Positions 24,151-34,500 of a stretch of 64,000 nucleotides of DNA are shown piece after piece; positions within the stretch are counted from its first letter, which is position 1, and every line of letters begins with the position of its first letter. The stretch comes from Hyaloperonospora brassicae (taxonomy: Eukaryota > Oomycota > Peronosporomycetes > Peronosporales > Peronosporaceae). The stretch is from NCBI GenBank assembly GCA_947650285.1, contig CANTFL010000563.1, forward strand, positions 124,001 to 188,000, in the 5' to 3' direction. The notes beneath the pieces are model-generated. The model was given only the letters and a program-made list of their open reading frames with translations, searched no databases and was not told the DNA's origin. A program made the position numbers and the translations under genes.

Positions 24151-25249
24151 CTTTTTACGATAAAATTTATTGTCAAACGAATGCCCGGCGCGTTCGTAAA
24201 GGGATTCGAACGTCTTATTTCCTTTGTGCAACTCGTACGAGATGCGCGCCCTCATTTATGGCTAATTAGGTAGGAAGTCCTCTATAGGGGCGCGAAGAGA
24301 GTTGGCAGCACAACTCTGATAGTTCTCTACCCACGACAGGCAAGGTTATCCTGCCTCTCGAGACGATTGGTAAAATTTATACCGAGCACCGGTAGCGACT
24401 AGTGTCCAAACTTATTGAGAGCTTCAAAAAGTTTATTTAACCACGCGTCACAGTCAACATTTTCAATGTCGTCGATGAAAGAGTTCCACGCCTGCACCAA
24501 CGAAACGTCGTCTCGGTTGCGCTTGCCGTGGTACCATCAATGTTTTCAAAATACATGTATGTAAAAATCATGCTTAATGCGATAACCACTCGCACTGACA
24601 TCAAGACTGTTGAGTCCTGAGGAATAGATGATTGGGATCCGATATCTATTAGTGGTGTAACCTTACCAATGCTTCATATTGCGTTAAGAAGGGATCAATG
24701 GTGTTAAATTCAGGAGCAGATCGGAACAAGTTACCATCCTGCTTCTCCTCCTCAGGGCCGATATAAATGGCGGCACTACGATCGCCACAACCACTGGGAT
24801 TGCCTTCGTGAAGATTGATCGGCATCATCACGATGAATAACGTCCTCATGTTTCGCACTCGCATCATAAGAATTCAAGCGCGACCGGTCCGATCCCCGCG
24901 ACGAGTGCTCAGACTCGTCGGATGAACCGAACATATGATGGTGGTGAGTCTTTCAGACACTATCAGGAAACTTAGTCGTCGTCGTTTCTGCACCCACAGC
25001 CTAACGGCCGGGCTTGCGGGCGAATTCGAGAAGGACTGGGTGTTTAACTCGCCCGAATAGACAACCTCTATTTGTGAGCGACGTCCATGGGACTACACCC
25101 ACAGCCGGAGCTACGGATGTAGAAGCTGCATGTGGATGCCCAAGTGCACCTGCTAAAGTTGGTGCTGCAGGCTGCTTATCAGCGGATCCTGGAATCCCAT
25201 CGCCTGCTTCCGAGTCTTGGGTAATTGCTCTCCGACTGCACGCATCCAC
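24100..25249 (-). pseudogene. Antisense reading-frame remnant downstream of pol, copy 2
   Basis: Mirror of the antisense frame of copy 1. Its N-terminal part (25001-25249, minus) is open and reads GHPHAASTSVAPAVGVVPWT where copy 1 has GHPRAASTSVASAVGVVPWT. This stretch lies where the arms have diverged markedly, so keeping protein similarity and an open frame suggests the strand was once coding. Further segments (24649-24867 and 24025-24255, minus) match copy 1 with few changes. There are stops and frameshifts between segments. The family was not recognised. Confidence 0.5.
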
Positions 25250-25431
25250 GAAACCGCTCTAGGGGCAACCTTGCTCGCGAAGCGCATAAATTAACCCGTC
25301 AAGCGCTGAGAAGTTAGAATTTTCTTTGGTCAAATTAGCAAGTAATAGCTCGTCACCGAGCGAAAAAGGATTTAATTCTTTCACCTACCAATTACGTCAA
25401 TCGATGTAGTGACTGATGATTAAGAGGGTGA

Positions 25432-25915
25432 TGTAAAAAGGAAAGTTTCTTACATTTACATTACTTTTAATGCATCAAAAACTATAAACATAATCATTTT
25501 TGATAGAACTCAATTACCATTATTTGAGAAGAGGATCGTTTGACGGAATATTACCCCCGAGGGTAATATTCTTGGGTGCTTTACCAAAATGTTAGTAAAC
25601 ACGGTACATTAACCAGATTAAATATTTAAACCAGAGTCACCACCAATCGCTGCTGGACGCGCGCAACGGGTGGTGATCAAGAAACCCACATAGACTATTG
25701 TAGTTTCACATAGTTAATCCAAGACAAAGACGGTTTATTACAAGCATACGTATATTAAATACAGTTCTACTTTTTCACCTTAAACAAAGCTTCCTAGATG
25801 TATTTACTTCCTCGCGCTTTCTCACGTCACGTGTACGTACGTCGGGAGTACGCAGCCTTGTGTTCAGTCAACACAAGGTCTTATCAGTCATCTGATGAGA
25901 GTGTATCCCATTACA
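25432..25915 (+). repeat. 3' LTR of copy 2
   Basis: Begins TGTAAAAAGG after a short purine-rich stretch (AAGAGGGTGA) and ends CCCATTACA. Its inner half is diverged from the 5' LTR, while from about 25636 to 25900 it is nearly identical to it. This uneven match suggests partial gene conversion between the two LTRs. The conserved box is at 25639-25677 and the CTTGTGTT stem-loop is intact near 25857-25876. Confidence 0.87.
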
Positions 25916-28519
25916 AGCAGCTTCGATCCGTCTGGATTCTCTGCCAACGATCGAGTCAGCTTTTGGTCATTTAGGTCCGTAAGATCATGGCGTTCTTCAT
26001 CTGATGCCTCAGCTTGGGCGAGATTTATGAATGCACTACAGGCTACTCAATTATGGCAGGAACCTTTTCTCTTGAAAGTATATATTCATTTCATCGCAAC
26101 TGATTCGTTAAAGTAATGATGCCCGAATCGTAGAGCGCTGGAGTTGAGTGACGCGAAAGCGCATCCTGACCATTCTCCAATTCCATGACATGATCGCTAT
26201 CAATATGAGTCAGCGCCGACAGTCTTTTATCTCGTATATATCCCCCAGCTCCATCGTAAACTTACTTGGCATGGAACTTGCTGATTTGACCTCACGTGCG
26301 AATGGGGTTGTGTGGATATGCACACTCGATTCAAGCAGCAGAATCCTTTATTAATAGGAGATATTGAAGCTCGATTTGTCATTCTTGGTCGCGGTCTGGT
26401 CGCTCTGGAATTGGACGTCGTGGATGTTGGTAAAGTGTATGTTGACAACATTTTCATTGATACTGCCCACGTTCACGTATACGTCGTCATCAATCAGCAT
26501 GCGCGTCTTATCCATGCTCAATTGATCGCGGCATGTGTAGGATCGTTTTCTGTTGTGCAGGTGAGAAGCTGCATTTAAGAATTTAAGAATATGAAGAGCA
26601 AAAAGCATCTATGGTGCTTTTTGCTCTTCATAATAAGCTCTACCTGAAAGATATGAAAGAAAAATTGGGTCAGTACATAGATACACTGAAGATGAATGCT
26701 ATAGAAACGAGCGATAAATCACATCAACCACATCTTGCGCTAGTCCAACATTTAAATATCAGTGCGGACCACCAACTGGTGGTCATGTCCGCTTTACGAT
26801 GCTTCACATCAGGATGAGATTTAGTTAAACCCTTTGGCTTAATGAAAAGCACGTTGCGACTCTATCTACGCCAATATCAAAGCAACATCATTAGACCACA
26901 AGCTTGGCAAAAATGAGATACATACGAAGAATATGGCGAGCGAAAGCAGATGTCGAGTTTGTATATGAATTGGTGTAGTCACAAGATACGTTTGAGTGCT
27001 GTATACCTCGACCAAAGATAATGTCGAGTTTGTAGCTATTCTTAATTTATAGATAGTGACGACTGAACTACGCAAAATGCAACAACACTCGGATTGGTGA
27101 TTCCAACCGGCGACATCGATTCTAGTGTTTCTCTCATTCACGTGGTCCAGAACCTTTTCAGTGTGGAATGCAAACTTTCAAAGCATAAAAGAACTGTTAA
27201 AACGAAATGAAATGAGACGATAGATCATCATCAATGTCTTAGAATCAATTACTGTATGAACCCGTTGCAGATTCCACTAAGTCTCTCTAGCGGAGAAACC
27301 CCTACCATGTCGCAAGCGACCCGGGTAACGTAGCGTTGAGATATACACATTTAGAATGAAACGGAGACCGACCCCAGTCGTCGAGTGGCAATGCACCAAA
27401 ATTAGGTCCGGGAGGTCCTCGGAGTGATACTTTCGGTAGGAGTTACGTATAGAAGCCGAGAGATAGGCCAACATGTAGACGAGTAATTGATCAATGGGTC
27501 GCTGCCCTACTAGTCTTCACCTTGGGTGTGTGATAGTTGGATGGGCTGAAGGCGCTATTGGACGAAAACCTCCATTGTGTAATGAGGCATGTGGGTCCTC
27601 CAGGAAGTAAAAACAGTGTGAATATACTCGAAGACCAACCCAGGGTGTTCTGAAGGAAGTACACGGTGTAAATCTATAAAACAGTACGTAAAGCCCTTTT
27701 TGTCTGGCAGGAAACATCGAGGTGAAACTTAAACATGGGTGCTATTTACTGTTTTTGTCCCCGTTTGATCCTTTAGATCAGCTCCTACGTTCTGGATTCT
27801 TGCAGTTCATCTATCGGTATGCATACGAGATAAAGCCAATAAGACGTTTCACCGTGAGAAACGAAATGGCACTTTACGGCAAGCACCATCGACATATCGC
27901 TTTGCTGCGTATTATCCCATCATATTCGTCGAATGCATACTTGTATCTGTATCAGCGGGAGGGCAGCTATTCATTCTATCAGTGCGGGTAACTCAAACTT
28001 ATTCCTAGGTTGTTCCGGCTACAAACCATTTAATAATAATCTTTAATTAGCAGCATAGACATCTGGAGAGTGCGTCTCTGTATTCCAACATAAAAAAACC
28101 AATGTGCCTACCACGGTCCGAATCGTTGGTGTACACTGGCTTCGGTTAAATAGTTAATTCGTCAGCATTGGAAACTGGCTGTACCACACGTCCACTATCA
28201 GATGAGTATAGCCCATTGGGTAGTGAAGAAGCTTCCACGGATTTTTTTCTGGAGAACAGGCAGAATAGATCAGAGAAGATTTTGTATAAATTGAGGAAAC
28301 ATGTAGCGTAATAACGCATTTTCTCATTTCATCATCCAAACAGATGACGATTTTGACGACAGCGCTTCGACTTTGTAACAAGCAAATTAATATCAGTATC
28401 ATTGCAAATAAAGGTTTAAAACTACACCTTACCCACTCAAAGCCGGAAGCTTTCTACAACCCTGTAGCCATATATCACGCATTTTGACTTTCAGCTGAAA
28501 AAAGCGTCACTGATAGACG
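25916..28519. other. Decayed intergenic DNA outside palindrome arm 2
   Basis: Begins exactly where similarity to arm 1 ends. Several frames of 65-91 codons occur on both strands (for example 26312-26578 plus and 26866-27141 minus), but none has a recognisable motif, and overlapping frames on opposite strands suggest chance. Two hairpins stand out: a perfect one at 26591-26631 and a smaller one with arms GACCACCA/TGGTGGTC near 26767-26784. No gene is called. Confidence 0.45.
26591..26631. repeat. Perfect 17-bp stem hairpin
   Basis: ATGAAGAGCAAAAAGCA is followed by a seven-base spacer and its exact reverse complement TGCTTTTTGCTCTTCAT. The arms are perfect in otherwise decayed DNA. It could be a foldback scar, a short terminal-inverted-repeat remnant or a small-RNA hairpin. 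Confidence 0.75.
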
Positions 28520-28738
28520 ATGCACTTTGCTACCTTCGTGCTCTTCGCCTCTAGTGTTATACTGGCACGCACAACAAGGTCCGCTGTAGATCCCGGACCC
28601 AACGTAACTGAAGCCAACCTCTTCTGTTGCATTAGATTCTCTACCAAGAGCATCAATCGTATTTCTGCTCTAGTGATTATACGCACCTCGTTAATTCAGA
28701 GGAAGACTTTACGCTCAATGGGCAACTTTGGTTCATAG
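28520..28738 (+). pseudogene. Signal-peptide-bearing small ORF, possible start of a decayed secreted effector
   Basis: A 72-codon frame starts MHFATFVLFASSVILARTTR, with a hydrophobic core and small residues typical of an oomycete signal peptide, followed by a hydrophilic segment with one N-glycosylation sequon. No clear RXLR is present; a weak acidic motif (NSEED) occurs in another frame near 28695. The frame ends in TAG, but the next codons in the same frame (NPNQGFNKIHELKAPVA) still look protein-like, so the stop may be a lesion. It lies just upstream of an LTR relic and the coding remnant at 29220-30080, and could be the 5' end of that gene. It could also be a real short secreted peptide. 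Confidence 0.35.
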
Positions 28739-28907
28739 AACCCGAATCAGGGCTTCAACAAGATTCATGAGCTTAAGGCCCCTGTTGCAGGGCACCAAAC
28801 GATTCAAGAGAATCACAGCACATATTGCTCAATAGCAGCTACCTTCACAGGCGTTGCGAGGTCTTAACGATCCAACACGCCCCGTGAGGCAAGTTTCGTA
28901 AGTGATC

Positions 28908-29161
28908 AAAAGAGGATCTGAACTTTATTTCTTTTTTATCTAAAAGAACACGTTAACGAACGTACTTAATCGAAACACTAATGTTTGAATCAATACATCT
29001 AACTGTATCTCGTAATTCGATGCTGACATACGCCAACCCTCGACAATTGGTATAGTGTTCTAATATCATCTTTAGTCATACTTTGTCCCTTGTGTAGATC
29101 ACACATGCTATGTAACCCACACATGTTGTGTAAAACACACATTTGGTGTAACTCCGTTACA
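28908..29161 (+). repeat. LTR relic, family shared with 56388-56626
   Basis: About 250 bp align with 56388-56626 in the same orientation. Shared stretches include AAAAGAGG-x-x-CTGAACTT, AAAAGAACAC, GCTGACA-x-ACG and GTGTTCTAA-x-ATCAT. The end reads CTCCGTTACA, the same terminal sequence as the main gypsy LTR, which supports an LTR identity. The far end was not located. An imperfect triple repeat of about 17 bases (CACACATG-like) lies at 29100-29152. Confidence 0.55.
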
Positions 29162-29219
29162 TTTGCTGTCGAGTGGCTAGGTCCAAATGCGACGACAGGC
29201 TGAGTGGAGAGAATGCCGA

Positions 29220-30080
29220 CCCCGTTTACGTCGTTGTTGGCAGATATACTGCTTATTAGGTCAGATATCGCCTGTGATATTCAAGCATACAGATGGATCA
29301 CGATCGTTTAATCGCCGAAAAGGTCTTGAATCGGTTCCACTCAAAGACAACTGTCGAAGGAGACACATCCAAGCTTGTGCATGATTTCTGGGACGGGCTT
29401 ACGAAGAGAAATTGCAAGGCTTTGTTGTTTTTCTTTTACAAATGAAGAGAAAAACGGAGTCGCGGCGCAAAAGTCGCGATTGCCGAAGCTCTCTCGGCCA
29501 AATATGGAGCCGGCGAAATTGTACGGTATTATATAATGCTCGAGACTCTAAATATAAGTTTCGGCGAAATTGGGCGATTGGATGATTTATTTTGAAATTG
29601 ACTGTATAGTGGAACAGGCTTTGTCGACGCGTTTTGGGGAATCTATCGACAGGTCGACGATAAACTAGGTATCCCAATATTGAAATTGCTATTAGAGTTC
29701 GTCTCCCGTCTCAAATCTCCAGCTATGCCTGTATTCAATGCAGAGGCACATGACTTGGCTGAAGTAGAGGGGATTTTCCCGCTCGTGATGAAAGTGATGG
29801 ACATGTCTGGCGCGCCCGTCAAATTTGCGCGCGATGTGTAAGAAGCACTCATCACAAGGATGGCCTAGATAGAGAAGACTCTTTAAGATTTACGGGTTGT
29901 GTTTGAAGTGCCACTAGTCCCAATTTTTAAGGCGGATTATCTATCGATACGCTTCTCATACGATTGTGCAGTCGCGGGGTTTGATGGAATGCGTATTACT
30001 ATCGATAATGCTTGGAGGAAGTTCTACGGTGACGTCCAAGTCGTCAATGAGATATGAAGAGAAGTGTGGATTAAAAAGAT
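29220..30080 (+). pseudogene. Degenerate protein-coding remnant, possibly a secreted effector with WY-like helices
   Basis: Plus-strand sequence reads as protein through several stops and frameshifts. Segments in order: HDRLIAEKVLNRFHSKTTVE, KLVHDFWDGLTKRN, KVAIAEALSAKYGAGEIVRY, GIPILKLLLEFVSRLKSPAM, AEVEGIFPLVMKVMDMSGAP, FDGMRITIDNAWRKFYGD. The helical, Trp/Tyr-punctuated pattern (FWDGL then SAKYGAGEIV) is reminiscent of oomycete WY/LWY effector modules, but this is a pattern impression only. With the signal peptide at 28520 upstream and an LTR relic between them, one reading is an effector gene broken by an LTR insertion. Another is the gag region of an old retroelement following that LTR. 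Confidence 0.4.
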
Positions 30081-30430
30081 GACCTAGAATTTGCGTTGGT
30101 CAACGAGAATTTGTCTTGTGAGCGGTGGGCGTCGGAGGTACATGATGATGTGGCGAAATTACTCAAAATCTTTGTGATACGTAGGAATCTGTTGAAGAAA
30201 CGGTGCCACAGATTGTGCGCCGTTATGCAGGTTGGTATGCAAATGATTCCGTAGTGTAACCGGTAAGACTTTTTTCTATGGCGGTGATGCTTGACTAAGT
30301 GTGATTCCAACCGTGAGGTACCATGATGCGTCATATCAAAGTGACAAGCACCGCAGCAAATAAGGATTGGTGCGTTAGAAATTAAAGAAAAGAGCATTAG
30401 TTTAACGGCGTGTGCGTCATTCAAAGAGAT

Positions 30431-31094
30431 TGCCCTTCGACTATACTTGCATTATCAGTGGCAGCGGTATGCATTACATCTTTTAGCCGATCTGCGTCCT
30501 TATAAGCAATTGAGTGCCTTCAGTCCTTATCCTCGCGTACTTCTTCGCTTACGTGCGCTTCTGTTTTCCTTTGTTTCTATAAATAGCCTATCTGCCCCTA
30601 TAATACCATTTTACAAAATAAAGTAGTAAAAAAAGCACGTTCAGTTTGTATATGTACACATATTAGCGATCCGTGATCTATTCCCAGCGCTTTCGCATCC
30701 TACCGTCAAGCGCAATCAAAGTCACTGGCTCGTGTCTGTTTGCGCGGACGTCAATTTTCCAATTGAAATCAAATACCTTGTGATCTTTTGACTTAATGTG
30801 CCACCGGCACGCGTGTTGTTCTGACGAAGTGATTTCGTTTCTTAACCTCTAAATTAAACTATAACTTCGAGCATCGATCCATATAAAGCAGACGAAAGTC
30901 GACAAAGATGGATCAAATGGAAAGTATAAAGGCAAGCTTTCTATAAGAAAAGTACGAAGTTACATGTAAAAGTCATTTCGTGTAACCTAGATTTTACCAT
31001 AGACGTCAGCAAATTGGGATAAAAAGTTGACAATTTACGTACATTTTACGAGTAGTGAACTGATAACCGACAAACGGATGGTTAAATCATTCAA
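30431..31094. other. AT-rich intergenic DNA
   Basis: No frame with a recognisable motif was found. It separates the coding remnant from the next LTR relic. Confidence 0.45.
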
Positions 31095-31528
31095 TGTGGT
31101 AGAAGTATACGGTGAGCTCGATCTATAATAATATATAAAGGTTTGATAAATAGGACTGTTACACTGAGTATTTCTCTTTTAGAATATCACAACAGAATGT
31201 GATATTTTCAGTGACCCAAGGTTTATTTATTTGTTGATATGTATAATGAAATCAAAACACCAATCGCTGATTGACGCGCGCAATCGGTAAGGAGTAGAGT
31301 TCAGAGACATAATTATATTGATATATTTGGTTTTAATTTTCATACAAAAAAGATAACATGTGTTTTTTAGGTACAATCTCATTTGGCTACTACTACGTTT
31401 CATCTGATTATTGATTTGCGTTCCTTTGTAATGTGTACGTAAGGAGACAGGACATTGACAAATTCTATTGCAAGTGATGATGCGCTCCATACTATTTACC
31501 AGTACGTGAATGCCAACTCTTATTCACA
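31095..31528 (+). repeat. Solo LTR relic, gypsy-related, same family as 56926-57418
   Basis: Aligns along its length with 56926-57418: TTAGAATATCACAACA versus TTAAAATATTACAACA, then GTGATATT, then the conserved box (about 31257-31294) containing CCAATCGCTGATTGACGCGC. It starts near TGTGGTAG and ends near CTTATTCACA. No internal element sequence adjoins it, so it is best explained as a solo LTR. An 87-codon minus-strand frame over it (31227-31490) matches part of the 57135-57389 frame only because both are LTR DNA. Confidence 0.6.
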
Positions 31529-34500
31529 CAAAAATTAAATGAAACCAAGTCTTCTTCTGTATTTTATTAATATTTTTATTGAGCATAGGTATACAGAAAT
31601 CAAGCCAGAGAGACACTTAGGATTCAACAATACACTTACTTGGTATAGACATAATAACGACTCACGTATCTAATAAGCACAAAGGAACCAAATTGTATCA
31701 GACCATTAAATATTATTTAGCAAAAGTGAATGTTTGGGTTAAGATTCACAAAGAATTAATCTATAAAGGCAATCGGATCGATAAAATTGGCCTAAGTCGT
31801 CAATTGTATAACGAAACAGGCAACCAATATGAACGCTAAAACGCGATCGAATCGATTTGATCAGTGTGGGAATCAAGGTTTAGTCTAACATGTGAGCTGT
31901 CAATTTCTACCGAATTATACATGCATGGGTGGCCGAAACGTGTCAGCGTCAAGTTTACATGCTAACTACCGTTCAAATTGTAAAAGTAAGAACCCTTTAC
32001 TACGACTGTAAAAGCAGGGTACCGATGCTATTACTGAAACAGTAAAAATAACGTATCGTGACACTGTTACGCTTGTGCCGCAACTTCTCACGTACATTTT
32101 ACGTGCAGAGGTTGCTTCATCATGTAAACGGCTATATTCAAAGAATTAAAGAAAGACAATTGTATACATAAGTTTCTATAATAACGTATTTCATATTATT
32201 TGAGCTAAATCTATCATCAAAAACCTTCGGTCTGTCTACCTGCTCGCCACCCATTGCATGCGTCTAGTCCGTTGATATTCAATGTAGTATTTATAATATT
32301 GACGGTCACAAGAACCGTGTGGCACATTGTTTTATTGTTTTAATGCTACTTTAATATCAGCATTTACCTATAAATAAAAATTTAAAGCATTAAATTATAC
32401 AATCGTTTTCTTCTTGTCCAACTTTATGATATTGCAGGTAACGAGCTTCCCAATTGCATCAGCCTTCTCACAATACAAATGGTTTTGTGACTGAGAGAAA
32501 ACCTATTATTGGTAATATTTTACACTTTCAAATCACTTTTGGTCAAGGTGTCAATTCTTTGTCGAAACAAACCCACTTTTTGTTTATTTTTCATCGTTTG
32601 GTGAACAAGTCATTGTTATTCGCAACTACATCTTTGAAGAGCGCATTAATTCTAATGCGTACGGCTGCGGATCAGGTATCGGAATGTTAAAAACAAATAA
32701 AACTGATGTGCTGCTAAGGAGAAGACTAAAACGCATTTCTTTGCTGGTGCACGTGATCATGTATAAATCCATCTAATGCAGCCAATATAGGCTACAGGTA
32801 CATCCTATTAGAGCAATTTACACCGAGCTGCAGGTTATTGTGGCTGATAAAATAAATAGCTATAAAATTAAACCCGTTTGCTATGCGTCGGAAGAGCCGA
32901 GGATATGTAGGCGACGATTTTACGTCTCTTTAAGCTGATATGAATCGTAAACGAAAAGCATATAGGCCTTCGAAGTGTCGTATACGTAAATAATTGACCA
33001 AAACATTTACAAATATATTCTACAAAGTTTAGTACAAAAACCCGTATAAATGTTTACATATGTAAACAATAATAAAAAACATAATTGTACATAAAGGTAA
33101 TTTTGTTTTTGAATAATACGAATGAGATGGTTTCCTGCAATAATGAAAAAAATTACATTTCGCTAACGAGAATGCAATGTGTTTCTCAACATTGCCATTA
33201 TTGATGATGGTGGTACTTTACTTATGTTATTTAATGATATGCAATAGACATGATAGCGACACACATTATATTAGAACCTCTTGTTTGCCGCATGAAAATA
33301 ACCGGGATTTGAGTCTTTGTGCAACTCGTGGATGCCACCAAAGCGAGATGAGGAAGGTCGGATATAAATTAACAATAGGAATTCTTTTGATTAATCAATC
33401 TACTTTAATTGCCTTAAGATGAGTTCCAAAGACAATTGCGCTGGAAGCAAATATATTAGCAAAGTCGTTTTTATATTACTAGAACTACAAGCTCCGTAAT
33501 CGTGGCTGTTATATGTCAACCTTGAAGTAAAATTTAATTATCTCATCTACTGCATCGTCTTGTGCATCCTAGGTTAGAACTTAGTGCATCTTTCATTACG
33601 AAGCAGTTTAGAACCTAGTGCAGATAGCATTCACGAAGCAATTCTTACCAGTAAGCGGTAAAAATTATACTTGTCATTTAACAAAATAAATTACACTCTG
33701 TATTGCATAAATACTTTTTTGAATAGATTTGCATTGACAGCACTCGATGTCGGATGTGGACTATCTGTAACATAAGTGTATCATTATTCTCTAATCCACC
33801 ACTGTGATACACGATACTTCTCATCCATAATTCTTTCAATGGGCCCCCGTGTTTTCTATAGTCGATGGCCAATCATATATATGGCGAGGGTCTCCGCTTA
33901 CCATAAACAAGAAAAATACTGTTAAGCGTTAGTAAAATGCGATACTTTATCAATCCAAGGAAGGCGGTAATAAACGCCACCGAAGACGTTAGTCATCTGG
34001 CGTCCCTCACCTCGTGCTCGGTGAGCAAATTCTCCACAAAAACGCGTTTCACACGCGCTAATTCAATTAAATGTAGTCTTGAAGTAAATTTTGTACCCTG
34101 ATTGACCGTCGTACCAACTCCAAAGTAAAATGCCTCATAGAGATACTATTGACGAAAACGAGAACCCGCCAGCATCAGCGCCACACAGCCTTAAACTAAT
34201 CTAGTATATATCAGGGTATCTTGCAGGACAAAAAATAGATAAACCGAGCATCTGATTTCAAAGTAGAAAGATAAGCGCAGTATATGCTTATGAAAAAAAA
34301 TTGTTAGGGTCATAGTCGCAGTACGATTACCCTAATTGCTAAACCAAGCCACTAATCCATAATTCTATGCAAGAAATATACCGGATAAAGTGGGTCGTTT
34401 GCGTGCTTGAATATACATCCAAACATACCATAAAAGAGTGCCCGAACATGAAGGTTCGTCTGTGAAGTAAGCTGCTTTCTAAGGAATGTGTATACAAGGT

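Larger units (their letters stand above)
4989..25915. repeat. Giant inverted repeat (about 9.4 kb arms, 2.2 kb loop)
   Basis: The sequence at 4989-14344 reappears in reverse complement at 16548-25915. Corresponding positions sum to about 30893 from the inner edges to near the outer ends: the gag zinc knuckle is at 11723-11764 and 19129-19170, and the RT catalytic box at 9734-9745 and 21148-21159. Each arm comprises one Ty3/gypsy element and about 1.1 kb of shared inner flank. Identity is very high near the centre, with many translated frames identical, and falls clearly in the outermost 700-900 bases, where the two 3' LTRs differ a lot. Beyond 4989 and 25915 there is no similarity. The loop 14345-16547 is single copy. 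Because the inner non-LTR flanks are duplicated and disabling mutations are shared, this is a segmental inverted duplication rather than two independent insertions. Confidence 0.95.
17650..25915 (+). mobile_element. Ty3/gypsy chromovirus-type LTR retrotransposon, copy 2 (inactive)
   Basis: The plus-strand partner of copy 1, with the same domain order and 8266 bp long. It shares with copy 1 the stop after the gag TELLR motif and the stop within RNase H after CALM. Private changes include a one-base loss in the integrase C-terminal region (near 23541-23544) and YFDDM instead of YFDDV in RT. The bases flanking the element (TTTAG before, AGCAG after) do not form a target-site duplication. Confidence 0.92.
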
